From Mucilaginibacter sp. Bleaf8 (lineage in GTDB: Bacteria; Bacteroidota; Bacteroidia; Sphingobacteriales; Sphingobacteriaceae): 64,000 nt of DNA. The notes under the pieces are model-generated. The model was not told the DNA's origin, made no database searches, and saw nothing but the letters and a program-made list of their open reading frames with translations. Each line of letters begins with the position of its first letter. The stretch's first letter is position 1. The position numbers and the translations under genes were made by a program. Shown one piece after another: positions 26,967 to 35,928 of this stretch. Location: contig NZ_JAHBBK010000001.1 of NCBI RefSeq assembly GCF_018390515.1, forward strand, positions 1,054,001-1,118,000. The letters are read 5' to 3'.

Positions 26967-27927
26967 ATTTTTTGAGGTCTAAAACCAGTCTGCCGCGTAC
27001 ATGCCAGGTGCCAATCTGGCGGTGTGCTTCAGTAACCTCTTCTAAGGTAAATACTTTATTGAATAAAACCTGCACTTTACCGGCCTCAATGAGCTCAGCC
27101 ATCTCTGCCGGCGATTCTTGTTTAGGTTGGTTTGCCGATGATGCAGCTTTAACATTTTTTACTTTAGCTGCTTTTCATCAACGCGTCGTTAAAAGGAAAG
27201 TCTGTGTTAACGCTGACGAAGATTTCGCCGTCTTTCAAAACGCTAATCGCTTTTATCCGCTCGCTGTTGTTTCGGGTTGGTGAGGCTTCAAGCACCAAAT
27301 CAACATCACGGAGCAGCTCTTCATAGTTTTGCGTCTTGTAATCAATTACTTCGTCAGCGCCCAATTCCTTTACGTATGCTACGTTATCTTTAGATGCCAT
27401 ACAGATGACGTAAGCTCCTTTCGCTTTAGCAAACTGAACCGCAAAACCACCCACACCACCTTAAGCACCCTGGATCAGAATGCGCTGACTCGGTTTCGAG
27501 CCGCCATGAGCAAATATACCGGTCCAGGCGGTTAGCGCAGCTAAAGGCACACCGGCAGCCTGCGTAAAATCAAGGCTTTGCGGTTTGATGGCAAACTGGA
27601 TCGCCTTGCTCACACAATAATCCGCATAACTGCCGTCGTCCGGAAAGTTAGGAACACCGTAAACCTCATCACCCGCCTTTAAGGATGTAACCTCGTTGCC
27701 GGCTTCTACCACAACCCCGGCCGCATTCCAGCCTAAAGTCATGGGCGGTATCAGGAACGAACGCAGGCTTCCATTTTCGCCGCTTCTGATCGCTCTCTAT
27801 CCACCGGGTTTACACCACTTGCATATACTTCGACTAATACTTCGTTAGATGCCGGAACCGGACGCGCTATCTCTTCGATCTTCATGACCTCTGGCCCAAC
27901 ATATTCGTTGATCCTTACTGCTTTCAT
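26967..27927 (-). pseudogene. NADPH-dependent quinone oxidoreductase/zinc-type alcohol dehydrogenase relative, broken
   Basis: Medium-chain dehydrogenase/reductase of about 315 residues when restored. From the ATG at 27927 it reads MKAVRINEYVGPEVMKIEEI; later parts are MTLGWNAAGVVVEAGNEV, SLDFTQAAGVPLAALTAW, the Rossmann motif GGVGGFAVQFAKAKGAYV and the tail TWHVRGRLVLDLKK. Lesions are a 2-base insertion near 27785, an in-frame TAA at 27461-27463 where Ser is expected, and an extra A near 27175. The nonsense codon supports genuine decay. It would have reduced quinones or enones with NADPH. Confidence 0.85.
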
Positions 27928-28143
27928 AATAATTAATTTATAAATCAAAGGTGGGCACTAATAGCCTTCTTTTTTTAGCTGAAATACGCTTTGTGTTAGT
28001 CAAAACGCCATATGGTTAATAGAAGCTGCCGATCAAACCTTATTTTCAAACATAAAAGGAGATAGTAACACAACAAGGATAGATTTGATTAAACAGACGT
28101 TTGTTTATATAAGGACCTTTGTATTGTATCAAGTAATATAAGT

Positions 28144-29046
28144 ATGAAAATCGTTATATCCGGTTCGTTAGGACACATTAGTAAACCGCTGGCTAAATCT
28201 CTTATTGAAAAGGGACATACCCTAACCGTTATCAGCAGCAATCCGGAAAAGCGGGCAGCCATTGAAGCTATGGGTGCTAACGCAGCAATAGGGTCGGTAC
28301 AGGATGCTGCGTTTTTAAGGGAGGCATTTGCAGGTGCTGATGCCGTTTACACGATGGTGCCGCCTGTGAGCTACATGAACCTTAATCTTGACCCTATCGG
28401 CCATTTCAGCAGCATTGGCGAAAACTATGCAACTGCAATCGAACAGACAGGCATCAAACGCGTGGTTAACCTGAGCAGTTGGGGTGCGCACCGCGGTAAT
28501 GGCACCGGCGGGATTGTTGGAACCTATTATTACGAGCAAGTGATGAACGGGTTACCTTCGGATGTTAGCATTACCCACATTCGCCCGGCTTCCTTCTACT
28601 ACAATCTTTTCGACTTTATCCCTGCTATAAAATTCACTGGTCGTATAGCAGCTAATTATGGCGGTGATGACCGCACTGTACTGGTAGCACCTGAAGATAT
28701 TGCAGCAGCCGTAGCAGAGGAATTGGAGAAAACGGCTGATGGCAGGAACATTCGGTACGTGGCCAGCGACGAACTAAGCTGTAGCGAGGTAGCTAGCGCT
28801 TTAGGCAAGGCCATTGGTAAACCCGGCCTCCGGTGGGAACTCATTTCGGCAGAACAGGTACAACAAAATCTTGAAGCAGCAGGCTTGCCGCCCAAATCTG
28901 CTTCTTTACTGGTAGAATTACAAGAGGGGCATCATAAAGGTTTGATTGCAGAAGATTACTACCAGCACAAACCGGTGCTCGGTAAGATCAAGATAGCCGA
29001 TTTTGCCAAAGACTTTGCGCTGGCCTATCAAAAACAGGTATCTTAG
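28144..29046 (+). CDS. NmrA-like NAD(P)-binding protein
   Basis: Atypical short-chain dehydrogenase of 300 residues. The nucleotide-binding turn is at the N-terminus (ISGSLGHISKPLAKSLIEKG) and ISSNPEKRAAIEAMGA follows, as in NmrA/QOR2-type quinone oxidoreductases. The SDR Tyr-x-x-x-Lys is not obvious; YYYEQVMNG sits where it would be, typical of NmrA-like members. It is probably a redox sensor or NADPH-dependent reductase. The AraC gene begins 6 bases after its stop, so they form an operon; the regulator probably controls this gene and perhaps the flanking reductases. Confidence 0.88.
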   Translation: MKIVISGSLGHISKPLAKSLIEKGHTLTVISSNPEKRAAIEAMGANAAIGSVQDAAFLREAFAGADAVYTMVPPVSYMNLNLDPIGHFSSIGENYATAIEQTGIKRVVNLSSWGAHRGNGTGGIVGTYYYEQVMNGLPSDVSITHIRPASFYYNLFDFIPAIKFTGRIAANYGGDDRTVLVAPEDIAAAVAEELEKTADGRNIRYVASDELSCSEVASALGKAIGKPGLRWELISAEQVQQNLEAAGLPPKSASLLVELQEGHHKGLIAEDYYQHKPVLGKIKIADFAKDFALAYQKQVS

Positions 29047-29052
29047 GCCATC

Positions 29053-29967
29053 ATGGATAACAAGCCTGTACATATCAAAACCATTAACGAATTTCACCGG
29101 CTCCGGGGTTTGCCGGGGCCGGTGCATCCGCTGGTCAGCGTAGTGCGGTTTGAAGATATGAGATCAGTCCCTGATCATCCTACAAGTTGGGTGCTTGATT
29201 TTTACGCCATCGCGCTGAAAAGAAATTTTCATGCCAAGCTGAAATACGGTCAGCAGGTATATGATTTTGACGAAGGCATCATGACTTTCATGGCACCGGG
29301 TCAGAAGATCGGAATCGAGTCAGATCCTGATCAGCCGATTGAACACTTCGGGTGGCTGCTTATTTTTCATCCCGATTTTTTATGGAATACGGCGTTGGCT
29401 AAAGGCATTAAGCAATACGAGTACTTTGACTATGCGGTTAAGGAAGCGCTTTTTCTTTCGGAGCAGGAAGAAGCAATCCTTACCGCCATAATGCAGAATA
29501 TAGCTACAGAATATGTAAGGATAATTGACTCGTTTACACAAAATATTATTGTGGCCCATCTGGAGGTGTTATTATCTTATGCTCAGCGTTTTTATCAGCG
29601 CCAGTTCCTCACCCGCGGCATCAATAGCCACGACATGCTCAGTCGGTTGGAAGCTGTTCTCCAGCATTGTTTTACACCTGAAAATATGGTTGGTAAGGGG
29701 TTGCCAACCGTTATATCGGTTGCCGATGCCCTTCATGTTTCGCCCAATTATCTCAGCGGCTTGCTTAAAACCCTGACCGGTAAAAGCACCCAGCAGCATA
29801 TACAAGATAAGCTGATTGATCATGCCAAAGAAATGCTGTCAACAACAGGTTTGTCAGTAAGCGAAATTGCCTACACTTTGGGGTTCGATTATCCGCAATC
29901 GTTCAGTAAGTTATTTAAAAGCAAAACTCAGCTAACGCCGGTGGAATTCCGCCAATTTTACAATTAG
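29053..29967 (+). CDS. AraC-family transcriptional regulator
   Basis: DNA-binding activator of 304 residues. The N-terminal half is a cupin-like sensor (FDEGIMTFMAPGQKIGIES). The C-terminal 100 residues hold the two HTH units: VADALHVSPNYLSGLLKTLTG and VSEIAYTLGFDYPQSFSKLF, the latter being the typical AraC signature. It follows the NmrA-like gene by 6 bases. The broken gene at 26050-26955 is a clear paralogue, so a duplication or two similar cassettes existed. Effector unknown. Confidence 0.92.
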   Translation: MDNKPVHIKTINEFHRLRGLPGPVHPLVSVVRFEDMRSVPDHPTSWVLDFYAIALKRNFHAKLKYGQQVYDFDEGIMTFMAPGQKIGIESDPDQPIEHFGWLLIFHPDFLWNTALAKGIKQYEYFDYAVKEALFLSEQEEAILTAIMQNIATEYVRIIDSFTQNIIVAHLEVLLSYAQRFYQRQFLTRGINSHDMLSRLEAVLQHCFTPENMVGKGLPTVISVADALHVSPNYLSGLLKTLTGKSTQQHIQDKLIDHAKEMLSTTGLSVSEIAYTLGFDYPQSFSKLFKSKTQLTPVEFRQFYN

Positions 29968-30065
29968 GATCAAAGCGCTTAATATTTTTGTTTTAATCAT
30001 CACTCGCAACTGCCCGCTATCCAACAAGTGATAGCGGGGAAAATCAGCAACGCCTTGGTTAAATC

Positions 30066-30983
30066 TCACTCACTATTTGTTATCAGGTGTTCGAGCATGG
30101 CGTTTATGACAGCGGCAGGATTTTCCTCGAAAATATAATGACCAGTATTTTCCAAATGCAACAGTTGATATTGTTCTGCAATGGTTGGCAAAGCATACTG
30201 ATAGTAACCATACGAAACGTGACTGGCCATACCCAAGATCGGCATCGTCAATTTTGAATAATGCTGGGCGTCTTCGATATCCTGATTAAATGTCTGATAC
30301 CAGGCTTTGGAAGCGCGAATACGCTCGGGTTGATCGTAGACTGCCGCGTAAACACTTCTGTCAAAATCAGGCATCTTGCTATCATCCACCATTACATAGC
30401 GGAATAACCGGTCGAGCAAGTATCGAAAGCGTCCTTCCAGTAGTTTCTCCGGTAATTCCTTTACCTGGTTAAAACCCATCCACCAGGTGTAGGGTTGCTG
30501 ATGATCTGTCTTTTCACCAAATGTTCCGGCGGGCGACATCAGCTTCATTTGCATCATGTCCTCACTCGGGTGCAAGCCATCCGCCAGGATCAGGCTTATT
30601 ATCGCTTCCCAAAAATTATACGCCAGGCTCGCGGCTACCATGCCGCCGATGTCGTGTCCTAATACATGCGCTTTCGTGATTCCTAGTGTTAACGTCAGCT
30701 CATAAACATCTGCAGCCATGGTTTTCTTGTCGTAACCCGATGCTGGCATTGCCGAACTACCCATTCCGCGAATGTCAATAACAATAACATGAAATTGCTC
30801 GGCTAATTTTGGTGCTATCGGAAGGTACGAGTACCAGGTTTGCGGCCATCCGGGCAGACAAGTTAGTACCGGCCCTTTACCACCGTCCACATAATGCAGT
30901 TGTGTTCCGTTTACCTCGATATGATGACTGGTGAATCCAGGCCAGTCCTTGATCAGTTATTCGTCTTGATATATAGCTTCCAT
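30066..30983 (-). pseudogene. Alpha/beta hydrolase with an in-frame stop at codon 9
   Basis: Apart from one codon the gene is intact. From the ATG at 30983 it reads MEAIYQDE, then TAA (30957-30959), then LIKDWPGFTSHHIEVNGT and the hydrolase core. The fold motifs are present: VLTCLPGWPQTWYSYLP (oxyanion), VLGHDIGGMVAASLAY (nucleophile elbow, with Asp in the position that is Ser in esterases, as in haloalkane dehalogenase/epoxide hydrolase relatives) and LENTGHYIFEENP (His). A GTG at 30890 could restart translation but would lose about 30 residues. It is therefore a likely recent pseudogene, or a sequencing error. Confidence 0.75.
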
Positions 30984-30984
30984 A

Positions 30985-31345
30985 CTATGCGTGCAGTTGA
31001 TTATTGATCAACTTAAGTGTGTCTTCGGCTGTTTGCCAGGTTAAGCCCGAATAACGGTCATTGTCAAGCGTGTGATGATGTGCCGCAAACATGCTATACA
31101 GGTATTGCATTTGCTGCCATTTCGGATATAATCGATGTTCGCCATTCGGATATTCGCGCCGTACATTTTGGATATAGGCTGCGAATTGTTTTAAGGAGCC
31201 CTGTTCTTTTACTTCAAAGGGTTCGGCAAAGATAGGTCCGGTACGCTTTGCCAGTTCATTAGGACTACCCGCAGGACGAGCATTAACAGAATGGGCTACC
31301 GCAAAAATGCCGGATAATTTGTAAATTACTGTTTGCTTGATTTTT
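30985..31345 (-). pseudogene. Unidentified coding relic upstream of the hydrolase
   Basis: An open frame without a start codon runs from about 31345 to a TAG at 30985-30987, one base before the hydrolase ATG. It includes SVNARPAGSPNELAKRTGPI, FEVKEQGSLKQFAAYIQNV and WQTAEDTLKLINNQLHA. The tight spacing implies an old operon with the hydrolase. I do not recognise the family. A further minus-strand scrap (FDDWLDKMGSEGK, stop near 31346) precedes it. Bases 31391-31732 hold no gene I can see, only the hairpin at 31664. Confidence 0.4.
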
Positions 31346-31663
31346 TATTTGCCTTCAGATCCCATTTTATCCAGCCAATCATCAAAATAAATTAGTCAAT
31401 AATGAACATCTGCAGAGGTATTACAAATACAGCCAAATTACTTCCAAATTCCTGCCTTGTAACATTTAACTAATTAAACATCATGGTTGCAAATGACACA
31501 TTCACCACTTTTGTTTCATTTTAAAGAACTATGTTGAAAAGAACTTAAATGAATTTGCTGTTCCATTGAAGGAAAGATTTATACCAAAAATCTTCTCCTT
31601 TAAGAGCAGCATTTTGTGTATTTCAAGACATTTTTATGTCCGGCAAGCGTACTGCAAATTGAG

Positions 31664-31692
31664 AATATTCTAAGTTTAGTACTTAGAATATT
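31664..31692. terminator. Perfect AT-rich inverted repeat after the GH36-like gene
   Basis: AATATTCTAAGT and ACTTAGAATATT are exact complements around a 5-base loop, 41 bases downstream of the minus-strand stop. It could be a terminator or a protein-binding site. Confidence 0.5.
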
Positions 31693-31732
31693 ACAATAGT
31701 GATCAGAAAGATTCACTGAAAACGAGGTCGCC

Positions 31733-33370
31733 TTAGCGCCAGTCGAAATCAACTGCCTGGCCATTGAGTCTCCATTTAGAAGGAAATGGATTTTCCATCC
31801 AGTCTAAAGGCTCACCAGTGGGCTGCACTTTTGAGGCTTGGGCGAAGGCTTCTTTAACGGCAGCTTTTTGCTCAGTGCCTATTGCATCCAGTTCTGCTGA
31901 AATGAATAGCGGAGCCCCGCTTTCGGCTAATAATCGGAGCCATTGCTTGTTTTTTGCCCAGCGCACGTCTTTGGTTAAGCCCACACAGTCGCCATCAGCT
32001 GCATAAAAGGTATTGTGCTGCGGTAAGCGAAAACCCAGTGTATTAACACCCATTTTACGGGTACGGTCCCAATCTTTTCCACTAGTATCATCTCCAGTTC
32101 GATTCAATTCGAATATTCCTGCCGAAAGATGGCTCATAGTGTTACAACCAATGATATACATATCTCCGGCAGCCTCCCTAATGGAACGGTACAAATGATT
32201 AATGATTTCGGCATTGGTTTTCGTCTGGTCATTAAACTTCCAGCCCGGAGTCGTAAATTCATCCGCCATTTTGGATCCCCAGCGGCCGAATATATCATAT
32301 GAAGTAAAATCGTGCTTAACCATTTCATAGCCCCATGAACGATAGGTGTGAAAATTACTTTGTATCCGCTCAATGGTTTCAGGTACAGTGGGATCGAGTA
32401 TGAAATCTTTTGCCCCTTCGTTTCTGCCCTTTATTTTAGGTGCCAGCAATTCAGGTTTATCATTATCCTTTGCCACCAGGGGCCTGGTCCATAAACCCGG
32501 GCGCATGCCCAAGCGTTTAATTTCTTCGGCCATAAGGTGCATATCCTTAAACTTATCGTTGGCTTTTGAAAAATCATCACTCACCTGCCAGCCATCATCA
32601 ATTACGGAAAATGGGCGATTAGAATTATCCGTTAACAGCTCGGCCATAAATGCCGTTTGGCTTTTGATACTGTTAAATGAGTTGTTGCCGTATACAGCGT
32701 ACCAGTCATTGATACCATAAACGGGACTTTTGGGTAGACGCGGTTTAGTGCACATCATGCTACAAAAGCGGGTAGCCGTTGCAAAAGGTGTTTCTCCTGT
32801 TTTACTATCAGCTACCACAATATCAGCAGCATGAAGCGTTCTTTGTCCAAGCATTACACCTACCCCACCGGAATGTGTATCCAGCGTCAGCTCAATGGCG
32901 TTATTGTTAACCGTCCAGTAGCAAATGGTATCTGCACCGGTTTTTACGCCAAAACAGGCGGTATGGCGGGTATCATACAAAAGCATGTACCAAGGCAGTT
33001 TAACGCCTGCCTGAGGGGCTTTCCACGCCAGATCTCCATAAGAACGCTCCCAGTGGTCGCCCAGTATTTCAGAATAGGAAGAGGTATTGTACTTCCACTG
33101 CAGCCTAATGCCCTGCAAGCTTGCTGTGGGTGACTGAATATAAACAGCTTTTTTACCTTTACCAGCTTTAAACTCCACACGAAGGTCGTGGTAAGAAAAT
33201 ATGTTACCGCCGGAGTTCGTTAACTTTACCCAATTTTCATTTACCTTGGCCCACGCCTCATCCGGATGGTTAATTAAAGCCAAATTTAAGCTGCTTGCAT
33301 AAGTTAGTCTACTAAATAACGTAGCGGCAGTTGCAGTAGCCGAAAGTTTTAAAAAATGACGTCTGTTCAT
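31733..33370 (-). CDS. Secreted GH36/alpha-galactosidase-like glycoside hydrolase
   Basis: Retaining glycosidase of the GH27/GH36-like clan, 545 residues. The N-terminus NRRHFLKLS followed by a hydrophobic stretch is a twin-arginine signal, so it is exported folded. Domains: an N-terminal beta-sandwich, then a TIM barrel with IDDGWQ (258-262), RPGLW (290-294), the nucleophile candidate Asp354 in YEMVKHDFTSYD, and ELNRTGDDTSGKDWDR (421-436) with the acid/base candidate. It belongs to the SusC/SusD locus by direction and position and probably removes terminal alpha-galactosyl (or related) residues. Exact linkage is not proven. Confidence 0.8.
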   Translation of the reverse strand: MNRRHFLKLSATATAATLFSRLTYASSLNLALINHPDEAWAKVNENWVKLTNSGGNIFSYHDLRVEFKAGKGKKAVYIQSPTASLQGIRLQWKYNTSSYSEILGDHWERSYGDLAWKAPQAGVKLPWYMLLYDTRHTACFGVKTGADTICYWTVNNNAIELTLDTHSGGVGVMLGQRTLHAADIVVADSKTGETPFATATRFCSMMCTKPRLPKSPVYGINDWYAVYGNNSFNSIKSQTAFMAELLTDNSNRPFSVIDDGWQVSDDFSKANDKFKDMHLMAEEIKRLGMRPGLWTRPLVAKDNDKPELLAPKIKGRNEGAKDFILDPTVPETIERIQSNFHTYRSWGYEMVKHDFTSYDIFGRWGSKMADEFTTPGWKFNDQTKTNAEIINHLYRSIREAAGDMYIIGCNTMSHLSAGIFELNRTGDDTSGKDWDRTRKMGVNTLGFRLPQHNTFYAADGDCVGLTKDVRWAKNKQWLRLLAESGAPLFISAELDAIGTEQKAAVKEAFAQASKVQPTGEPLDWMENPFPSKWRLNGQAVDFDWR

Positions 33371-33480
33371 ATGGATTGCTTCTGTGATATTGTTTACGCA
33401 GCTGATCTTTTTTCTTGCTTCTGAAGGTTTGTGATAATAATTACAAGTTTGTATGATCAGTTACAGTTGAATTGGTTATG

Positions 33481-34152
33481 CTATATTTGGGGATGTGCTG
33501 AATAAGAAACCCATAGTTCATCAACAGTTTTACCGGTTTCTTTTTTCCAGCTCTCATCCGTAAAGGTATGACTGCGCAATTGTTCATCAAAGCTTTTCAC
33601 TAAGTCAGGTTTTAATTTTTTTTCAATCCATACCAAAAAGCGGGCAGTAATACGATAAGCGTTATCATAATTTTGGCTTGGCTTATAGTCTGGCAGTTGC
33701 CAACCAGCACCCTTATTATCTACGCCAAATTTAAAGCGGGCATAATCGGCAATTCCTTCTGTTAACCATCCAGGCCCTGCCCCATCGCCATAGTCTTGTA
33801 TAATATGCATTACCTCATGGGTAACCACATCAATGTCTGCGGGATGTTTCGTCATGTATTTAGAACTGAAGGTTACCCTTCCCCCACCTGTTTCTGCTAC
33901 GCCATCGTAAGCTGTATCAATTATAAAGGTAACCTCTTCTGAGGTTTTTGAATTATACTCCTTTTCAAGTTTGGGATACACTTCAAAAAATGTTTTTACC
34001 AGTTTGGCTATCTCTGCTTTGCTGAATTCCGGATCTTGGTTAATAATAGTGAGCCTATATCCTTTTTTATTAATTACCTCTGTTGACTGTGCGTTAACAA
34101 CGGCATGGCCTGATGAAAGTAAAAAGGTGATGAGCAATAAAAACTTCTTCAT
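33481..34152 (-). CDS. Basic secretory family protein (putative metallopeptidase)
   Basis: Exported protein of 223 residues. I chose the ATG at 34152, which begins the signal peptide MKKFLLLITFLLSSGHA; an in-frame start at 34200 would put 16 extra residues before it. The domain matches plant-type basic secretory protein: an HExxH zinc motif in VVTHEVMHIIQDYGDG, then GPGWLTEGIADYARFKFG with the third ligand region. The C-terminus (SFDEQLRSHTFTDESWKKE) also fits. In Bacteroidota such genes are often near SusC/D loci and may process glycoproteins; that role is inferred. Confidence 0.85.
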   Translation of the reverse strand: MKKFLLLITFLLSSGHAVVNAQSTEVINKKGYRLTIINQDPEFSKAEIAKLVKTFFEVYPKLEKEYNSKTSEEVTFIIDTAYDGVAETGGGRVTFSSKYMTKHPADIDVVTHEVMHIIQDYGDGAGPGWLTEGIADYARFKFGVDNKGAGWQLPDYKPSQNYDNAYRITARFLVWIEKKLKPDLVKSFDEQLRSHTFTDESWKKETGKTVDELWVSYSAHPQI

Positions 34153-34234
34153 GATATTAAAGTAAACGATGTTTAAGTACTTAATATCCGGCACAAGCAT
34201 TAGCTCCTTGTACCGGATACATTGAGTATATGAT

Positions 34235-35203
34235 TTAAATTGGGTCGCGCGTAACGTGCTGCAATTTTACTGTGATTAAATATGTGCCTTCTTGAGATAT
34301 CCTTACGGTAAATCGAGGGTTTGCGCTGTATCCGCGGTCTGATGTTGGTGTAAAACCAGGATCAATTTTGGCAAATTTACCCGGAATACGATAGTAAATT
34401 GTAAAACCTTGTGCAGCACCCTGGAACGGAAAAGGAATAACCTCGAAGTTACAGGTCAAGGATGTATCAGAAACGATAAGCGGATGAAACTTAGCAAAAG
34501 TTTCAAAATCGCTACGGTCACCGCGCTTTATATATTCTTTATTTTTAGGATTAAAAGCAACGCCGTTTTTATCAACTATTTTTAAAATAGCTAATGTACC
34601 ACGCGGCGACAATTTTTGAACGGTAACTTTAGGTTCGCCAATATCACCGCTGGTGGTTGTGCCATCTTTAAACCAAGCGCCGCCCCCGGCGTCAATTTGT
34701 GCAACCGGGCCATCGTACAAATTAAAATTTGCAACATTGCTGTAAGTCTTTGTGCCATTTTCGTTACTTGCGCTAATGTCAAATTCATAAAGCCCTGTCG
34801 GAACATTTGCCGTAGTACCATAAAAAGTAAAACCACCTGTATGTTCATTAAACTCAAAAGCAGGTGTACTCACAATTTTGCGTCTGCTGTTAAGCAAGGC
34901 TACAGTTGTATCTACGTTTGGGTCAAACTGTGAAATGTAAACGTATCTGTTCCTGCTTTTGTAAATTGAATCGGCATGTTTATGGGTTACAGCATCTCTT
35001 ATATCTAACAACTTATAAGTTACAGGGGCACTTGAGCCGTCGTTATCAACAGCTGAAGTTTCAACTACGTTGCCGCGAACGACCTGAATGGGGCTATCCC
35101 GATACCTGATTTGAGTACTTAAAAAGCCATGCGGAGCCTTCACACAGGCAACAATACTTGTAGCTATAAAAGCAACAAATATAATTATATGGTTTCTTTT
35201 CAT
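34235..35203 (-). CDS. DUF5007-like putative lipoprotein of the SusC/SusD locus
   Basis: Envelope protein of 322 residues with a lipoprotein signal ending FIATSIVAC (Cys20). The body resembles DUF5007 proteins (STQIRYRDSPIQVVRGNVV near the N-terminus, Ig-like strands, GLYEFDISASNENGTKTYS in the middle). It lies between the fasciclin gene and the protease gene on the same strand, with 18 bases to the former. It is likely a surface glycan-binding or accessory lipoprotein. The family name is from memory and needs a profile search. Confidence 0.65.
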   Translation of the reverse strand: MKRNHIIIFVAFIATSIVACVKAPHGFLSTQIRYRDSPIQVVRGNVVETSAVDNDGSSAPVTYKLLDIRDAVTHKHADSIYKSRNRYVYISQFDPNVDTTVALLNSRRKIVSTPAFEFNEHTGGFTFYGTTANVPTGLYEFDISASNENGTKTYSNVANFNLYDGPVAQIDAGGGAWFKDGTTTSGDIGEPKVTVQKLSPRGTLAILKIVDKNGVAFNPKNKEYIKRGDRSDFETFAKFHPLIVSDTSLTCNFEVIPFPFQGAAQGFTIYYRIPGKFAKIDPGFTPTSDRGYSANPRFTVRISQEGTYLITVKLQHVTRDPI

Positions 35204-35221
35204 TTTTTAAGTATGATATTA

Positions 35222-35911
35222 TTAGTTATTTGTATCGTTGAAATAAGTAAACGTGTGGTTATTATTTAATACATGTAGTATACCCGTAGTTGTGATTATA
35301 CCCGTAGTTTGACAGAGCGTGGTAAGCAGTTGACTAGGGTCTACTTGTCCTACGCCACCAATATCAACAGGCACCGGGCCCCCTGGCTTTAAGGGGACAA
35401 CTTTGGTAAGATAAATATACTGCGGGTTGGTTGTAAAAATCTGACTGACATAATTAGTAGTTGGCCGCTTGTTTATCAGCCTTTTTTCGCCATCGTTTGC
35501 TGATGCATACACACCAGTTTGGGTTAAATTATCCAGTGTTAGTTTATCTTTAAACATGTAAGCCCTTAATGAATCTTTTAAAGCTGTGAAGTTCAATGAA
35601 TCGAAAGTGAAAATCAGGTTTTCATCATTGGTAGTTACCCGTAGTTGCGCCTGCTTTGCCTGAACAAAGTTGTGAATAGAATAATTGGTCATTGCAAAGA
35701 AAGTCCCGCTTGAGTTTACTTCCTCTTTAAGCTGCATCTTATCGATCATTACTACCAGCGTATCAAAAGCGTGGTTGGTTTTAAGATAATCATAAGTGGT
35801 CATATCCACTTTTGCATTAAATACACTGCCGCCTAATGTGGAGTCCTTTTTACAGGAAAAGAAAACGGTTGCAGCCAACAGCGCTAGCATAAATATTTTT
35901 AATGTTTTCAT
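35222..35911 (-). CDS. Fasciclin-domain lipoprotein
   Basis: Lipoprotein of 229 residues with a signal peptide and lipobox (LLAATVFFSC). The remainder resembles a FAS1/fasciclin domain, as often found beside SusD genes: TYDYLKTNHAFDTLVVMIDK, then FFAMTNYSIHNFVQ, and the C-terminal GILHVLNNNHTFTYFN. It sits 18 bases from the DUF5007-like gene and 17 from the SusD gene, so it is in the same operon. FAS1 domains bind surfaces or carbohydrates, and a substrate-capture role outside the cell is inferred. Confidence 0.75.
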   Translation of the reverse strand: MKTLKIFMLALLAATVFFSCKKDSTLGGSVFNAKVDMTTYDYLKTNHAFDTLVVMIDKMQLKEEVNSSGTFFAMTNYSIHNFVQAKQAQLRVTTNDENLIFTFDSLNFTALKDSLRAYMFKDKLTLDNLTQTGVYASANDGEKRLINKRPTTNYVSQIFTTNPQYIYLTKVVPLKPGGPVPVDIGGVGQVDPSQLLTTLCQTTGIITTTGILHVLNNNHTFTYFNDTNN

Positions 35912-35928
35912 TTTATAATCTTTAAGGG

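Noticed and set aside
26945..27283. Plus-strand frame over the oxidoreductase relic
   Set aside because: It is a shadow of the minus-strand dehydrogenase sequence, which is recognisable.
31017..31235. Plus-strand open frame in the hydrolase region
   Set aside because: The minus strand gives a more protein-like reading ending one base before the hydrolase start.
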